Below are positions 44,176 through 57,015 of a stretch of 64,000 bases of DNA, piece after piece. The notes beneath the pieces were generated by a model. It saw only the letters and a program-made list of their open reading frames with translations, searched no databases and was not told the origin of the DNA. Source of the DNA: Chromobacterium haemolyticum. GTDB lineage: Bacteria; Pseudomonadota; Gammaproteobacteria; Burkholderiales; Chromobacteriaceae. The stretch covers positions 1 to 64,000 of the forward strand of contig NZ_MUKU01000018.1 of NCBI RefSeq assembly GCF_002081825.1. Reading direction: 5' to 3'. The translations under genes were made by a program, and so were the position numbers. Within the stretch, counting starts at the first letter, position 1. Each line of letters begins with the position of its first letter.

Positions 44176-45825
44176 ATGCTCACTTATTCGGAACAATCCC
44201 AAACCCTGGCCAAGCCTACGGAAAAACCGTGGATTCTGCTGCTGCTGTGTTTCGTCTGGCTGTGGCCGGGCATCATAGGCCACGATCCGTGGAAGCCTGA
44301 CGAGCCCTTTGTGCTGGCGGCGGTGCAGGGCATGCTGGACACCGGCAATTGGCTGTTGCCCACGGTGCAAGGCGCGCCCTACCTGGATAGTCCGCCATTG
44401 TACTATTGGGTGGCGGCCATCATGGTCAAGCTGCTGTCTCCCTGGTTGCTGGCGGCGCACGACGCGGCGCGGCTGGCCACGCCCTTGTTCATGGCCTTGG
44501 CCTTGCTGCTGGCCGGCATGGCCGGCCGCGATCTGATCGGCCGCCGTCACGGCCGCAGCGTGGTGATGGTGCTGATAGGTTGCGTAGGCCTGGTGGAAAC
44601 CGGCCATCAGCTCACCTCGGTGGTGTCCGGTTTCGCCGGTTTCGCGGCCGCCTTCTACGCCTTGTCCTTAACCCTGCGCTCGCCCGGCCTGGCCGGCGCT
44701 TTGCTGGGCGCGGCCAGCACGGCGATCTTCCTCAGCGCCAGCCTGATGGAGCTGATGTTGCTGTGGATGGTGGTGTTGTTGCTGCCGGCATTCTCCGCCT
44801 GGCGCAGCAAGCAGTACGCGATTACCGTGCTGCTGGCCTTGTTGATCGCCGCGCCCACCTCCTTGGTGTGGCCGCTGGCGCTGGCCAAGAGCCATCCGGA
44901 CGCGTTCAGCCTCTGGTGGAACGACTACTCGCTGGGCCAGCTCAACGGCTTCGGCCGGGTGCAGTTGTTTCACGACTTCGGCTACTACAGCCTGAACGCC
45001 CTGTGGTTCGCGTTCCCGGCCTGGCCGCTGGCCGGCTGGACCCTGTATCGCAACCGGGAGCGGCTGGATCAGGCGCGCTTGCAGCTGCCGCTGATGTTCT
45101 TCGCCGTGGTGTTGATTCTGCTGACCTTGTCCAGCCGGCCCAATATGACCTATGCGATGCCGCTGCTGCTGCCGCTGTCCTTGCTGGCGGCGGTGGAGCT
45201 GGACAACCTCAAGCGCGGCGCGGCGGCCTTTCTCAACTGGTTCGGCCTGATGACTTTCGGCTTCTTCGCTCTGCTGGTGTGGTCCGGCTGGGCGGCGATG
45301 AACTTTGGCTGGCCGCAAGGCCTGGCCGGGCGCGCCCAGTACTTCAGCCCGTATTACCAAGTGCATGTCTCCAGCCTGGCGGCGGTGTGCGCGGTGATCG
45401 CCACTCTGGTGTGGCTATGGGCCTTGACGCGCAAACATTTGCGCGGCCGTCAGGCCATCAGCAACTGGGCGGCGGGCCTGACCCTGCTGTGGGGCTTGGG
45501 CATGACCTTGTGGCTGCCTTGGTTCGACGCCGCCAAGAGCTACCGGCCGGTGGTGGAGCGGATGATGAAGGCGTTGCCGGCGGACGCCGCCTGCGTGGCG
45601 ACCGAGAGCCGCAACCAGTTGGCGTTGATCAGCTGGCGCTATTACGCCGGCCTGGATCTGGTGTCCTATCCGGAGGGCAACGCCTCGCCTTGCGACTACC
45701 AACTGGTGGTGCGCTCTGAGGACGAGGGTATTGCCGAGCCGGGCTGGGAGGTGTTGTGGTATGGCTCCCGGCCGCGCGAGCAGAATATGATGTTTGCGTT
45801 GCTGAGGCGGGTCCACTCGCGCTAG
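44176..45825 (+). CDS. ArnT/PMT-like glycosyltransferase (GT39/GT83 family)
   Basis: A 549-residue membrane protein with about 12 helices. The first periplasmic loop carries the catalytic-type acidic motif GHDPWKPDEP (residues about 35-44), as in ArnT, which moves aminoarabinose from undecaprenyl phosphate to lipid A. A long soluble C-terminus (from about residue 445) follows. Substrate is unknown; lipid A or a glycan modification is likely. It starts 19 bp after the preceding glycosyltransferase gene, probably as one operon. Confidence 0.8.
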   Translation: MLTYSEQSQTLAKPTEKPWILLLLCFVWLWPGIIGHDPWKPDEPFVLAAVQGMLDTGNWLLPTVQGAPYLDSPPLYYWVAAIMVKLLSPWLLAAHDAARLATPLFMALALLLAGMAGRDLIGRRHGRSVVMVLIGCVGLVETGHQLTSVVSGFAGFAAAFYALSLTLRSPGLAGALLGAASTAIFLSASLMELMLLWMVVLLLPAFSAWRSKQYAITVLLALLIAAPTSLVWPLALAKSHPDAFSLWWNDYSLGQLNGFGRVQLFHDFGYYSLNALWFAFPAWPLAGWTLYRNRERLDQARLQLPLMFFAVVLILLTLSSRPNMTYAMPLLLPLSLLAAVELDNLKRGAAAFLNWFGLMTFGFFALLVWSGWAAMNFGWPQGLAGRAQYFSPYYQVHVSSLAAVCAVIATLVWLWALTRKHLRGRQAISNWAAGLTLLWGLGMTLWLPWFDAAKSYRPVVERMMKALPADAACVATESRNQLALISWRYYAGLDLVSYPEGNASPCDYQLVVRSEDEGIAEPGWEVLWYGSRPREQNMMFALLRRVHSR

Positions 45826-45831
45826 CCATGA

Positions 45832-45867
45832 AAAACCCCCGCATCAATTGAACTGAGCGGGGGTTTT
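45832..45867. terminator. bidirectional terminator between the GT39 gene and aacS
   Basis: AAAACCCCCGC (45832-45842) pairs with GCGGGGGTTTT (45857-45867), serving both convergent genes. Confidence 0.9.
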
Positions 45868-45885
45868 CTTGAGCCGCGCGCCGGT

Positions 45886-47844
<1,959 letters not shown>

Positions 47845-47860
47845 GCTTTCTCCTGTGTCT

Positions 47861-48003
47861 GAGGACTTCGAAAACCTGCTGCGCGGTCCGATAGCGGCGT
47901 TGCTTCGGGTTCGCTCCCTCGCTGTACTATTTGTACTATCTCGGTCGCTGCACTCGATGCGCCTTGCTCTCGAACCGCTCGCGACGGTTTTTCGAGGCCT
48001 CCT
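47861..48003. repeat. Correia-like element E2 between liuE and aacS
   Basis: A 143-bp element with terminal inverted repeats: GAGGACTTCGAAAACCTGCT at the left, and read on the other strand GAGGCCTCGAAAAACCGTCG at the right. Its interior has GTACTATTTGTACTATC, which matches the core of Neisseria Correia elements almost exactly, and CGCCTTG and GGCGTTGC blocks in the same order. It interrupts the liu operon between liuE and aacS. Confidence 0.7.
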
Positions 48004-48043
48004 TTTTTCTCCGCGCGCCGGCCCATGGACGGACGGCGGCTTG

Positions 48044-48955
48044 TTATTGCTCCGGTTTGGCGGCGCGCTTGTCGGCAAAGGCGTAGGCCAGCTTGGAGGC
48101 TGGCGGCTTGCCCAGCGCGTCGGCGATGAACCAGGCCGTGTCCACCAGCGCGGCCAGGTCGACGCCGGTATCGAAGCCCTCGCCGTGCAGCAGGTAAACC
48201 ACGTCTTCGGTGGCGACGTTGCCGGAAGCTCCCTGAGCATAAGGGCAGCCGCCAAGGCCGGCAACCGAAGAATCGAATGTCATCATTCCCGCGCGCAAAC
48301 ATGCATGAATATTGCTTATCGCCATGCCATAAGTGTCGTGGAAGTGGCCGGCCAGCTGCGACATTGGCACAGTCTTGCTCACTGCTTCCAGCATCGCCAG
48401 CACGCTGGACGGCGTGCCCACGCCTATGGTGTCGCCCAGCGAAATCTCGTAACAGCCCATGTCCAGCAGCCTCGCCGCCACCTCCGCCACCTTGGCCGGC
48501 GCGATGCGGCCTTCGTAAGGACAGCCCACCACGCAGGACACATAGCCGCGCACCGGCACGCCGGCCGCCTGCGCGCGCGCCATCACCGGCAAGAAGCGCT
48601 GCAGGCTTTCGGCGATGCTGGCGTTGATATTGCGCCGGCTGAAGCTTTCGCTGGCTGCGCCGAACACAGCGATTTCACGCGCGCCGGCCGCCAAGGCCGC
48701 GTCCAGCCCCTGTTCATTGGGCACCAGTACCGGGTAGGACGCCGGCCCGGCCAGGTCCAGGCCGGCCAGCACCTCGGCGCTGCCCGCCATCTGCGGCACC
48801 CATTTGGGCGAGACGAAGGCGCCGGCCTCTATGCTGCGCAGGCCGCTGGCGGCCAGGCGGCGGATCAGCTCCAGCTTGACCGCGGTGGACAGCGCTTGTT
48901 TTTCGTTTTGAAGCCCGTCGCGCGGACCCACTTCCACAATCTTCACTTGCGGCAT
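48044..48955 (-). CDS. liuE: hydroxymethylglutaryl-CoA lyase
   Basis: A 303-residue TIM-barrel lyase cleaving HMG-CoA to acetyl-CoA and acetoacetate, the last step specific to leucine breakdown. Metal and active-site blocks are EVGPRDGLQNE (residues 8-18), AGHFHDTYGMA and the catalytic-Cys loop GLGGCPYAQGASGNVATEDVV. Complete. It follows the GyrI-like gene by 13 bp in the liu operon and is separated from aacS by a miniature repeat. Confidence 0.93.
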   Translation of the reverse strand: MPQVKIVEVGPRDGLQNEKQALSTAVKLELIRRLAASGLRSIEAGAFVSPKWVPQMAGSAEVLAGLDLAGPASYPVLVPNEQGLDAALAAGAREIAVFGAASESFSRRNINASIAESLQRFLPVMARAQAAGVPVRGYVSCVVGCPYEGRIAPAKVAEVAARLLDMGCYEISLGDTIGVGTPSSVLAMLEAVSKTVPMSQLAGHFHDTYGMAISNIHACLRAGMMTFDSSVAGLGGCPYAQGASGNVATEDVVYLLHGEGFDTGVDLAALVDTAWFIADALGKPPASKLAYAFADKRAAKPEQ

Positions 48956-48968
48956 GTTTGGCTCTTTA

Positions 48969-49486
48969 TCAGCGGCGGCGCGGCTGCACCGGGATGTAGA
49001 TGTCCATCTGGCGTTGCGGCTGGTCCGGCGCGCAGCGGCCGTCGTAGCGCTCGAAAGCGCCCAGCGGCGCTTGTTCCCATTGCTTGGACGCCGGCAGCCA
49101 GTCCTGTGTGATGTAGCGCCAGGCGCCCTGGATGGCCTGGCCGAACTCGGCGTCGCTGCCGGCCGGCTTGGTGGTGAACACCGCGTACTTGGCCGGCGGC
49201 GTGCGCCGCTGCGCGCAGCCGGGCGGCAGCGGCAAGGGCTGCGGGTATTCCATCCCTATCATATAGCCGAAGCGGCCCGTGTCCGGGTCGAAGTCGTGGA
49301 TCAGCCCGTATTCGGCGGCGTCGGCGCGGCCCAGCGCCGCCAGCAGCGGCTGGCGCAGCGTGTCCGCGTATTCGCCCCAGAACTCGGGGATCTGCCGCAG
49401 ATTGTCGCCGTTCTCCATCCGGGTGGCGATACTGTAGCCGGCCAGATTCAAGCCGGGGTGATTGATGATGATGGGGTCCATGAGCT

Positions 49487-49490
<4 letters not shown>
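48969..49490 (-). CDS. GyrI-like / effector-binding-domain protein
   Basis: A 173-residue soluble protein whose C-terminal 100 residues read as the GyrI-like small-molecule-binding fold (FGYMIGMEYPQPLPLPPG, KYAVFTTKPAGSDAEFGQAIQGAWRYITQDWLPASKQW, then FERYDGRC and MDIYIPVQ). Such domains usually follow an AraC or MerR DNA-binding domain; here it stands alone. It overlaps the liuD stop by 4 bp and precedes liuE by 13 bp, so it is made with the leucine enzymes. It may bind a CoA ester or act as a co-regulator; no direct evidence. Confidence 0.75.
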
Positions 49491-51443
<1,953 letters not shown>

Positions 51444-51454
<11 letters not shown>

Positions 51455-51575
51455 GTCCGTCTCCCGCGGAGAAATCGCCACGGCGCATCCGCGCCGTCAG
51501 GCCATTTTGCTGCGCAGCTGCACAGCCTGAAGGCTGTTGGTCACCGCGGTTGGCGATGAGTATCTTATTGAACAT
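51444..51575 (-). CDS. 43-residue leader ORF overlapping the liuD start
   Basis: Translation from the duplicated start at 51575 gives MFNKILIANRG (identical to LiuD) and then 32 unrelated residues, ending at 51444 in a TAA that overlaps the liuD start region. It has its own AAGGGACGGACC ribosome site similar to that of liuD. It may be a tandem-duplication by-product or act in translational coupling; stability of the peptide is doubtful. Confidence 0.4.
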
Positions 51576-51576
51576 G
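51544..51576. repeat. 33-bp direct repeat, upstream copy
   Basis: Exact copy of 51423-51455. Between the copies lie 88 bp containing the CAGCCTGAAGGCTG inverted repeat. Confidence 0.9.
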
Positions 51577-51601
51577 GTCCGTCCCTTGTTTCTTGTTCGC
51601 G

Positions 51602-52387
51602 TCATGACCAGTTGGGCGGCCGTTTGTCGAAGAAGGCGGCCAAGCCCTCGCGCGCCTCGGCGCCGGCGCGCACGCTGGCGATCTGGCCGGCGGTGTCCTC
51701 CAGCAATTGATCGTCCCAGGGCGAGCCCTCGCGCAGCATGGCCAGCAAGTCCTTGGCCGAGGACAGCGCCTGCGGCGCGCCCTGGGCCATCGCCTCGGCG
51801 ACATCGGCCACGCGCGCGTCCAACGCCTCGGCCGGCACTACCTCGTGCACCAGGCCGATGCGCAGCGCCGTGGCGGCGTCGATGCGCTCGGCGGACAGGA
51901 AATAACGCCGCGCCTGACGCCAGCCTATCGCGTCGGCCACATAGGGGCCGATGGTGGCCGGCACCAGGCCCAGCCTCACCTCGGTCAGGCCGAACTTGGC
52001 GGCCTCGGTGGCGATGGCCACGTCGCAAACCGCGGCCAGGCCGGTGCCGCCGGCCAGCGCCGCGCCGTGAATGCGGGCGATCACCGGCTTCTTGCTGCGG
52101 TAGATGCTCTTGAGCATGGCCGCCAGCCGCTGCGCGTCGGCGAGGTTCTGGTCCTCGCTGTAACCGGCGGCGCGGCGCATCCAGTCCAGGTCCGCGCCGG
52201 CGGAAAAGCTCTTGCCGCGGCCGGCCAGCACGATGACACGGCAGTCCGCCTGCAATTGCAGGTGGGAGAAGGCGGCGGTCAGCTCGGCGATCAGCGTTTC
52301 GTTCATTGCATTGTGAACGTCCGGCCGGTTCATCCAGATCGTCGCGGTCTTGCCGCTGTGTTCGATTTCAAGCGTGGTGTAGCTCAT
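51602..52387 (-). CDS. liuC: methylglutaconyl-CoA hydratase
   Basis: A 261-residue crotonase-fold enzyme that hydrates 3-methylglutaconyl-CoA to HMG-CoA. Oxyanion-hole motifs are visible: GRGKSFSAGADLDWMRR (residues about 55-71) and HGAALAGGTGLAAVCD (about 104-119). The catalytic Glu region AKFGLTEVRLGLVPATIGPYV follows. Position between liuB and liuD gives the specific function within the large enoyl-CoA hydratase family. Confidence 0.92.
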   Translation of the reverse strand: MSYTTLEIEHSGKTATIWMNRPDVHNAMNETLIAELTAAFSHLQLQADCRVIVLAGRGKSFSAGADLDWMRRAAGYSEDQNLADAQRLAAMLKSIYRSKKPVIARIHGAALAGGTGLAAVCDVAIATEAAKFGLTEVRLGLVPATIGPYVADAIGWRQARRYFLSAERIDAATALRIGLVHEVVPAEALDARVADVAEAMAQGAPQALSSAKDLLAMLREGSPWDDQLLEDTAGQIASVRAGAEAREGLAAFFDKRPPNWS

Positions 52388-52405
52388 GGGTTTCGCCTTT
52401 ATCCC

Positions 52406-54004
52406 TCACATCCGGAACACGCCGAAGCGCGTGCTTTCCACCGGGGCGGACAGGGCCGCCTCCAGCGCCAGGCTCAGCACTTCGCGGGTTTGCGCCGGGT
52501 CTATCACCCCATCGTCCCACAAGCGCGCGCTGGCGTAATAGGGGTGGCCCTGACGTTCGTACTGCTCGCGCACCGGCGCTTTCAGCGCTTCTTCCTGTTC
52601 AGCCCCGAAGGCGTCGCCCAGTTGTTCCTTCTTCACCTGGGCCAGCACGCCGGCCGCCTGCTCGCCGCCCATCACCGAGATGCGGCTATTGGGCCACATC
52701 CACAGAAAGCGCGGCGAATAAGCGCGGCCGCACATGCCGTAGTTGCCGGCGCCGAAGCTGCCGCCTATCAGCACGGTGAACTTGGGCACGCGGGCGCAGG
52801 CCACGGCGGTGACCAGCTTGGCGCCGTCCTTGGCGATGCCGCCGTTCTCGTACTTCTTGCCCACCATGAAGCCGGTGATGTTTTGCAGGAACAGCAGCGG
52901 AATGCCGCGCTGGCAGCACAGCTCGACGAAGTGCGCGCCCTTGAGCGCGGATTCGGAGAACAGAATGCCGTTGTTGGCGATGACGCCGACGCGGTAGCCG
53001 TTCAGCCGAGCGAAGCCGGTAACCAGGGTGGCGCCGTAGTTCTGCTTGAACTCGTCGAATTCGGAATCGTCCACCAGCCGGGCGATGATTTCGCGCACGT
53101 CGAAGGGCTTTTTCGGGTCCGCCGGAATCACGCCGTAGATTTCCTCGGCCGCGTAGCGCGGCGGGCGCGGTTCGGCGCGGTCCAGCTCGCCCTGTTTGCG
53201 CCAGTTGAGACCGGACACGATGCGGCGGGCGATGGACAGCGCGTGGGCGTCGTTTTGCGCCAGGTGGTCGGCCACGCCGGACACGCGGGCGTGCACATCG
53301 CCGCCGCCCAGCTCCTCCGCCGTCACCACCTCGCCGGTGGCCGCCTTCACCAGCGGCGGGCCGCCCAGAAAGATGGTGCCTTGTTCCTTGACGATGACGG
53401 TTTCGTCCGACATCGCCGGCACATAAGCGCCGCCGGCGGTGCAACTGCCCATCACCACCGCGATCTGCGGAATGCCGGCGGCGGACAGATTGGCCTGGTT
53501 GTAGAAGATGCGGCCGAAGTGCTCGCGGTCCGGGAACACCTCGTCTTGCAAGGGCAGGAAGGCGCCGCCGGAATCGACTAGATACACACAAGGAAGGCGG
53601 TTGTCGCGCGCAATCTCTTGGGCGCGCAAATGCTTCTTCACCGTCATCGGGTAATAGGTGCCGCCCTTGACCGTGGCGTCGTTGGCGATGATCAGGCAAT
53701 CCACGCCGGCGACGCGGCCGATGCCGCTGATCAGGCCGGCGCCGGGCGCGTCGTCGTCATACATGCCGAAGGCGGCCAGCTGGGACAGCTCCAGAAAGGG
53801 CGCGCCGGGGTCCAGCAGCAGATCGATGCGCTCGCGCGGCAGCAGCTTGCCGCGGGCGGCGTGCTTGGCGCGCGCCTTGTCGCCGCCGCCCAGCGCGGCC
53901 TTGGCCACCTTGTCGCGCAGATCGGCCACCAGCGCGCGCATCTTGTCGGCGTTGGCCTGGAAGTCCGCCGCGCGCGGCGAGAGTTTGGATTCGAGGATGG
54001 GCAT
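52406..54004 (-). CDS. liuB: methylcrotonyl-CoA carboxylase beta subunit
   Basis: A 532-residue carboxyltransferase of the acyl-CoA carboxylase beta family. Key blocks are [18 protein letters not shown] (residues about 51-68), [20 protein letters not shown], the oxyanion-hole glycines in [18 protein letters not shown], and [25 protein letters not shown], diagnostic of methylcrotonyl-CoA and geranyl-CoA carboxylases. The start is at 54004. It is separated from liuA by 108 bp that hold a repeat fragment. Confidence 0.93.
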   Translation of the reverse strand: MPILESKLSPRAADFQANADKMRALVADLRDKVAKAALGGGDKARAKHAARGKLLPRERIDLLLDPGAPFLELSQLAAFGMYDDDAPGAGLISGIGRVAGVDCLIIANDATVKGGTYYPMTVKKHLRAQEIARDNRLPCVYLVDSGGAFLPLQDEVFPDREHFGRIFYNQANLSAAGIPQIAVVMGSCTAGGAYVPAMSDETVIVKEQGTIFLGGPPLVKAATGEVVTAEELGGGDVHARVSGVADHLAQNDAHALSIARRIVSGLNWRKQGELDRAEPRPPRYAAEEIYGVIPADPKKPFDVREIIARLVDDSEFDEFKQNYGATLVTGFARLNGYRVGVIANNGILFSESALKGAHFVELCCQRGIPLLFLQNITGFMVGKKYENGGIAKDGAKLVTAVACARVPKFTVLIGGSFGAGNYGMCGRAYSPRFLWMWPNSRISVMGGEQAAGVLAQVKKEQLGDAFGAEQEEALKAPVREQYERQGHPYYASARLWDDGVIDPAQTREVLSLALEAALSAPVESTRFGVFRM

Positions 54005-54044
54005 ATCGTTTTACCTTGTCATTCGCCGTCGACGAAGCGTGCGG

Positions 54045-54097
54045 TCAGTGAGCATTGGGCTTGCCGGGTGGGGCTGAAGCGCAACGCGGCATCAGGC
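54045..54097. repeat. partial Correia-like fragment between liuA and liuB
   Basis: GCGCAACGCGGCATCAGG near the right of this stretch matches GCGCAACGCAGCATCAGG of element D with one difference. No terminal inverted repeat is seen, so it is probably a decayed half. Confidence 0.4.
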
Positions 54098-54112
54098 TTT
54101 TCTCCGCCGCGA

Positions 54113-55282
54113 TTACCGGGTTTCGGCCATCAGCTCGCGGCCTATCAGCCAGCGGCGAATCTCGCTGGTGCCGGCGCCGATCTCGTACAGCTTGGCGTCG
54201 CGCAGCAGGCGGCCAGTCGCGTATTCATTGATATAGCCGTTGCCGCCCAGGCACTGGATGGCGTCCAGCGCCATCTGGGTGGCGCCCTCCGCCGCGTACA
54301 GGATGGCGCCGGCGGCGTCCTTGCGGGTCTGGCGGCCGGTTTCGCCGCGGTCTAGCGCCTGGCCCACCGCGTAGACATAGGCGCGGCTGGCGGACAGCTT
54401 GACGTACATGTCCGCCAGTTTGCCCTGCATCAGCTGGAAATCGCCGATGGCCTGGCCAAACTGCTTGCGGTCGTTCAGGTAAGGCACCGTGATGTCCATG
54501 CAGGCCTGCATGATGCCCAGCGGGCCGGCGGCCAGCACCGCGCGCTCATAGTCCAGGCCGCTCATCAGCACCTTGACGCCGTTGCCTTCGCCGCCCAGCA
54601 CATTGGCGTCCGGCACGAAACAGTTGTCGAAGAACATGGGGTAGGTGTTGGAGCCGCGCATGCCCAGCTTGTCCAGCTTGCTGCCGTGGCTGAAGCCGGC
54701 GAAGCCGCGCTCCACGATGAAGGCGGTGATGCCCTTGGCGCCGGCGCTGACGTCGGTCTTGGCGTAGACCACCATCACGTCCGCGTCGCCGCCGTTGGTG
54801 ATCCACATCTTGCTGCCGTTGAGCAGGTAGCCGCCGTCGGCCTTGTCGGCCTTCAGCTTCATGCTGACCACGTCGGAGCCGGCGTTGGGCTCGGACATCG
54901 CCAGCGCGCCGACATGCTCGCCGGACACCAGCTTGGGCAGTAGCCGGCGTTTTTGTTCGTCGTTGCCGTTCTTGTGGATCTGGTTGACGCAGAGGTTGGA
55001 GTGCGCGCCGTAGGACAGGCCCACCGAGGCGGAGGCGCGGCTGATTTCCTCCATGGCGATCATATGAGCCAGATAGCCCATCTGGGTGCCGCCGTACTGC
55101 TCGTCCACCGTCATGCCCAGCAGGCCCAGATCGCCGAACTTGCGCCACAGGTCGGCCGGGAACAGGTTGTCGCGGTCGATGTCGGCTGCGCGCGGGGCGA
55201 TTTCGCTTTGGGCGAAGTCGCGCGCGGTTTCACGCAACATGTCGTAGGTGTCGCCAAAGGCGAAGCGCAGGCTGCTGTACAT
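54113..55282 (-). CDS. liuA: isovaleryl-CoA dehydrogenase
   Basis: A 389-residue FAD acyl-CoA dehydrogenase oxidising isovaleryl-CoA to 3-methylcrotonyl-CoA. Signature regions are [20 protein letters not shown] (about residues 128-147), the isovaleryl-type catalytic Glu in [42 protein letters not shown], and the C-terminal [25 protein letters not shown] precedes the start at 55282; a longer frame to 55333 runs through the promoter. First gene of the liu operon, driven by the LiuR-type promoter at 55327-55357. Confidence 0.94.
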   Translation of the reverse strand: MYSSLRFAFGDTYDMLRETARDFAQSEIAPRAADIDRDNLFPADLWRKFGDLGLLGMTVDEQYGGTQMGYLAHMIAMEEISRASASVGLSYGAHSNLCVNQIHKNGNDEQKRRLLPKLVSGEHVGALAMSEPNAGSDVVSMKLKADKADGGYLLNGSKMWITNGGDADVMVVYAKTDVSAGAKGITAFIVERGFAGFSHGSKLDKLGMRGSNTYPMFFDNCFVPDANVLGGEGNGVKVLMSGLDYERAVLAAGPLGIMQACMDITVPYLNDRKQFGQAIGDFQLMQGKLADMYVKLSASRAYVYAVGQALDRGETGRQTRKDAAGAILYAAEGATQMALDAIQCLGGNGYINEYATGRLLRDAKLYEIGAGTSEIRRWLIGRELMAETR

Positions 55283-55326
55283 GGTTTCTCTCCTCTGAGG
55301 GGCGCGCGTATTTCGCGTGATATGCT

Positions 55327-55357
55327 CTATCATTACTTACGTTTACGTAAGCGTCAA
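55327..55357 (-). promoter_or_regulatory. liuA promoter with LiuR operator in a 19-bp spacer
   Basis: Read leftward: TTGACG (-35, 55357-55352), a 19-bp spacer containing the dyad CTTACGT-AA-ACGTAAG, then TGATAG (-10, 55332-55327). Over-long spacers with an internal dyad are the hallmark of promoters activated by MerR-type regulators. The same layout occurs at liuR. Confidence 0.75.
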
Positions 55358-55423
55358 CATGGCGACGACGGAAACCGGCGCGAAACCGTTATCATGGCCG
55401 GGTTTGCATGCAGAGAACAGACA

Positions 55424-55873
55424 ATGACGATATGGGTGGACGCGGACGCCTGTCCCAAGGTGATCCGCGAAACATTGTGCCGGGCGGCGCAGCGCACCGG
55501 CGTGGAGCTGGTGTTCGTCGCCAATCAGCTATTGACGGTGCCTAAGGCGCCGAATATCCGCGCCTTGCAAGTGCCGAAAGGCTTTGACGTGGCCGACAAC
55601 GAGATTGTCCGCCGCATCGCGGCGAACGATCTCTTGATCACCGGCGACATCCCCTTGGCGTCCGATGCTTTGAGCAAGGGCGCGCAGGCGCTGAATTGGC
55701 GCGGCGATGTGTATTCGCCGGACACCATCGCCGCGCAGCTGACGATGCGGGATTTCATGGACACGCTGCGCGCCAGCGGCGTGCAGACCGAAGGCCCGCC
55801 GCCTTTGAGCCAGTCGGACCGTCAGGCTTTCGCCCGGCAACTGGATATCTGGCTGGCCAAGCGGCGGGGCTGA
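55424..55873 (+). CDS. yaiI: UPF0178 family protein (YaiI/YqxD-like)
   Basis: A 149-residue protein of the UPF0178 family, with a NYN/PIN-like nuclease fold. Conserved acidic blocks are [16 protein letters not shown] (residues about 3-18), [11 protein letters not shown] and [15 protein letters not shown]; the three Asp clusters would form a metal site. Function in the cell is unknown. It is divergent from liuA and ends just before the first 87-bp repeat. Confidence 0.87.
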   Translation: MTIWVDADACPKVIRETLCRAAQRTGVELVFVANQLLTVPKAPNIRALQVPKGFDVADNEIVRRIAANDLLITGDIPLASDALSKGAQALNWRGDVYSPDTIAAQLTMRDFMDTLRASGVQTEGPPPLSQSDRQAFARQLDIWLAKRRG

Positions 55874-55901
55874 GGCGGCAGCGATTATGGAGGAGGGGGC
55901 C

Positions 55902-55988
55902 GCGTGGGTATCGCTGCGCTCCACCCACCCTACCCATGACGAGCCACTGCGCGTAGGGTGGGAGGAGCCGCAGGCGATACCCACCAGC
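55902..55988. repeat. 87-bp palindromic repeat, copy 1
   Basis: Left arm GTGGGTATCGCTGCGCTCC plus CACCCACCCTAC, right arm GTAGGGTGGGAGGAGCCGC plus AGGCGATACCCAC, with a variable loop. A second copy of equal length and orientation lies at 56861. The layout resembles REP-like extragenic palindromes. Confidence 0.8.
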
Positions 55989-56010
55989 CAGCTCTGTTCC
56001 CAGAAAAGTT

Positions 56011-56532
56011 TTAGCCTTTCTTCTTTCTACGCAGCCTCCGCGGCAAGGCTTCCAGCTCATCCAGGCTGAGATGGAGGCGGTTCACCGCCTCCACATGCCT
56101 CGGCAAGTCCACCTGCTCCACCCCCAGGTTCAACAACAACTCCAGATAGTTGAAGAAGCTCTTGCACAGGCGGCGGCGGTGGCCGCGTTGGCTGAAATCC
56201 ATATCGCTGGCGATGCGGAACAGCAAGCCACGCGCCGAGTGTTGGCGGTTGAGTTTCAGCATCTGCGCCAGATGGGCGGCGTACTGATGGCCCAAGGCGC
56301 GGGCTTCACATTCATCCTTGGCCTCGGCCGGCTGCCAGTAATGCGGATAGGTGCGGCCTTTGATGCGGCGGATGAAGGGCAGGCTGAGGTCTTTGGCGTG
56401 GGGGCCGGCAAAGCGGTAACGGGAGCGCGGCCCTAGCGGCGGGAGTAGAGAGGCGTCCTGATGGACGTCTTGGGTTTCAGTAGAGGACGGAGAGAGTTCG
56501 ATGCCTAGCACCGGACGGACAAGCTTTACCAT
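56011..56532 (-). CDS. hypothetical protein with a strong ribosome site
   Basis: A 173-residue basic protein I do not recognise. It has no signal peptide or membrane segment. The middle (YPHYWQPAEAKDECEARALGHQYAAHLAQMLKLNRQHSARGLLFRIASDMDF) looks helical; the C-terminus is basic (RRLRRKKKG). The start at 56532 has a perfect AGGAGG at a 7-bp distance. The upstream region contains a large structured RNA, and the whole unit lies between two 87-bp direct repeats. It is not a tyrosine (RAYT) transposase, as no HUH motif is present. Confidence 0.6.
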   Translation of the reverse strand: MVKLVRPVLGIELSPSSTETQDVHQDASLLPPLGPRSRYRFAGPHAKDLSLPFIRRIKGRTYPHYWQPAEAKDECEARALGHQYAAHLAQMLKLNRQHSARGLLFRIASDMDFSQRGHRRRLCKSFFNYLELLLNLGVEQVDLPRHVEAVNRLHLSLDELEALPRRLRRKKKG

Positions 56533-56593
56533 TTGCAACCTCCTGAGCAGAAGGGCCATGCCGCAAAGCGGCAGGGCGGGCACATGACAAGAG

Positions 56594-56737
56594 TTGGTCT
56601 ACCGGTGAATACTTGCACAAGCCGGCGCGCCCATCAGGGCGCCACTTGCCACGGCCCGCCCGATAGGCAAAGCAATGGCAACGGATACGCTGTGAAAACA
56701 GCGCATCCGCGACAAGTATTCATGATCGGGAGACCAA
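56594..56737. ncRNA. candidate structured RNA upstream of the unknown gene
   Basis: The ends pair over a long distance: TTGGTCT (56594-56600) with AGACCAA (56731-56737), CCG with CGG, and TGAATACTTG (56606-56615) with CAAGTATTCA (56713-56722). Inside are GCGCCC/GGGCGC (56627-56632/56637-56642, loop ATCA) and an 11-bp hairpin, GGATACGCTGT/ACAGCGCATCC (56683-56693/56698-56708, one mismatch), capped by GAAA on the + strand. The GNRA-type cap favours a + strand RNA, but the minus strand would be the leader of the unknown gene. No known family is recognised. Confidence 0.5.
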
Positions 56738-56860
56738 TCCCGAGCGCCGCGATTGTTGCGGCGCGGGGGCTATTGTTGGGGAGGAGGGGAAGGGCGTCAA
56801 GCCGGCGGGGTCCGGCAAGGTGGATCTCCGCCATCATCTTGTGTGACGCAGCGGGGTTCC

Positions 56861-56947
56861 GCGTGGGTATCGCTACGCTCCACCCACCCTACCGAAGGCG
56901 AGCGGCGGCCCGTAGGGTGGGAGGAGCCGCAGGCGATACCCACCAGC
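56861..56947. repeat. 87-bp palindromic repeat, copy 2
   Basis: Same arms as copy 1 (GTGGGTATCGCTACGCTCC on the left, GGAGCCGCAGGCGATACCCAC on the right) with a different loop. Same length and orientation as the copy at 55902. Confidence 0.8.
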
Positions 56948-56972
56948 GATCCCTTCCCGACTCCCCAAACAA

Positions 56973-56997
56973 CAACGCCCCCAAAGCGGGGGCGTTG
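56973..56997 (-). terminator. terminator of the OFA transporter gene
   Basis: CAACGCCCCC (56973-56982) pairs with GGGGGCGTTG (56988-56997), loop AAAGC, just beyond the stop of the leftward transporter gene; TTGTTTGG follows on the transcript. Confidence 0.75.
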
Positions 56998-57015
56998 CAG
57001 AGAGCGGCGCGGGAA

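Noticed and set aside
56011-56532. The unknown gene as a REP-associated tyrosine transposase, because palindromic repeats flank it
   Set aside because: The protein has no HUH motif and no catalytic Tyr context of the Y1 transposase family.
56594-56737. Retron msr-msd RNA
   Set aside because: No reverse transcriptase with a YxDD motif is encoded on either side. The end-to-end pairing alone is not enough.
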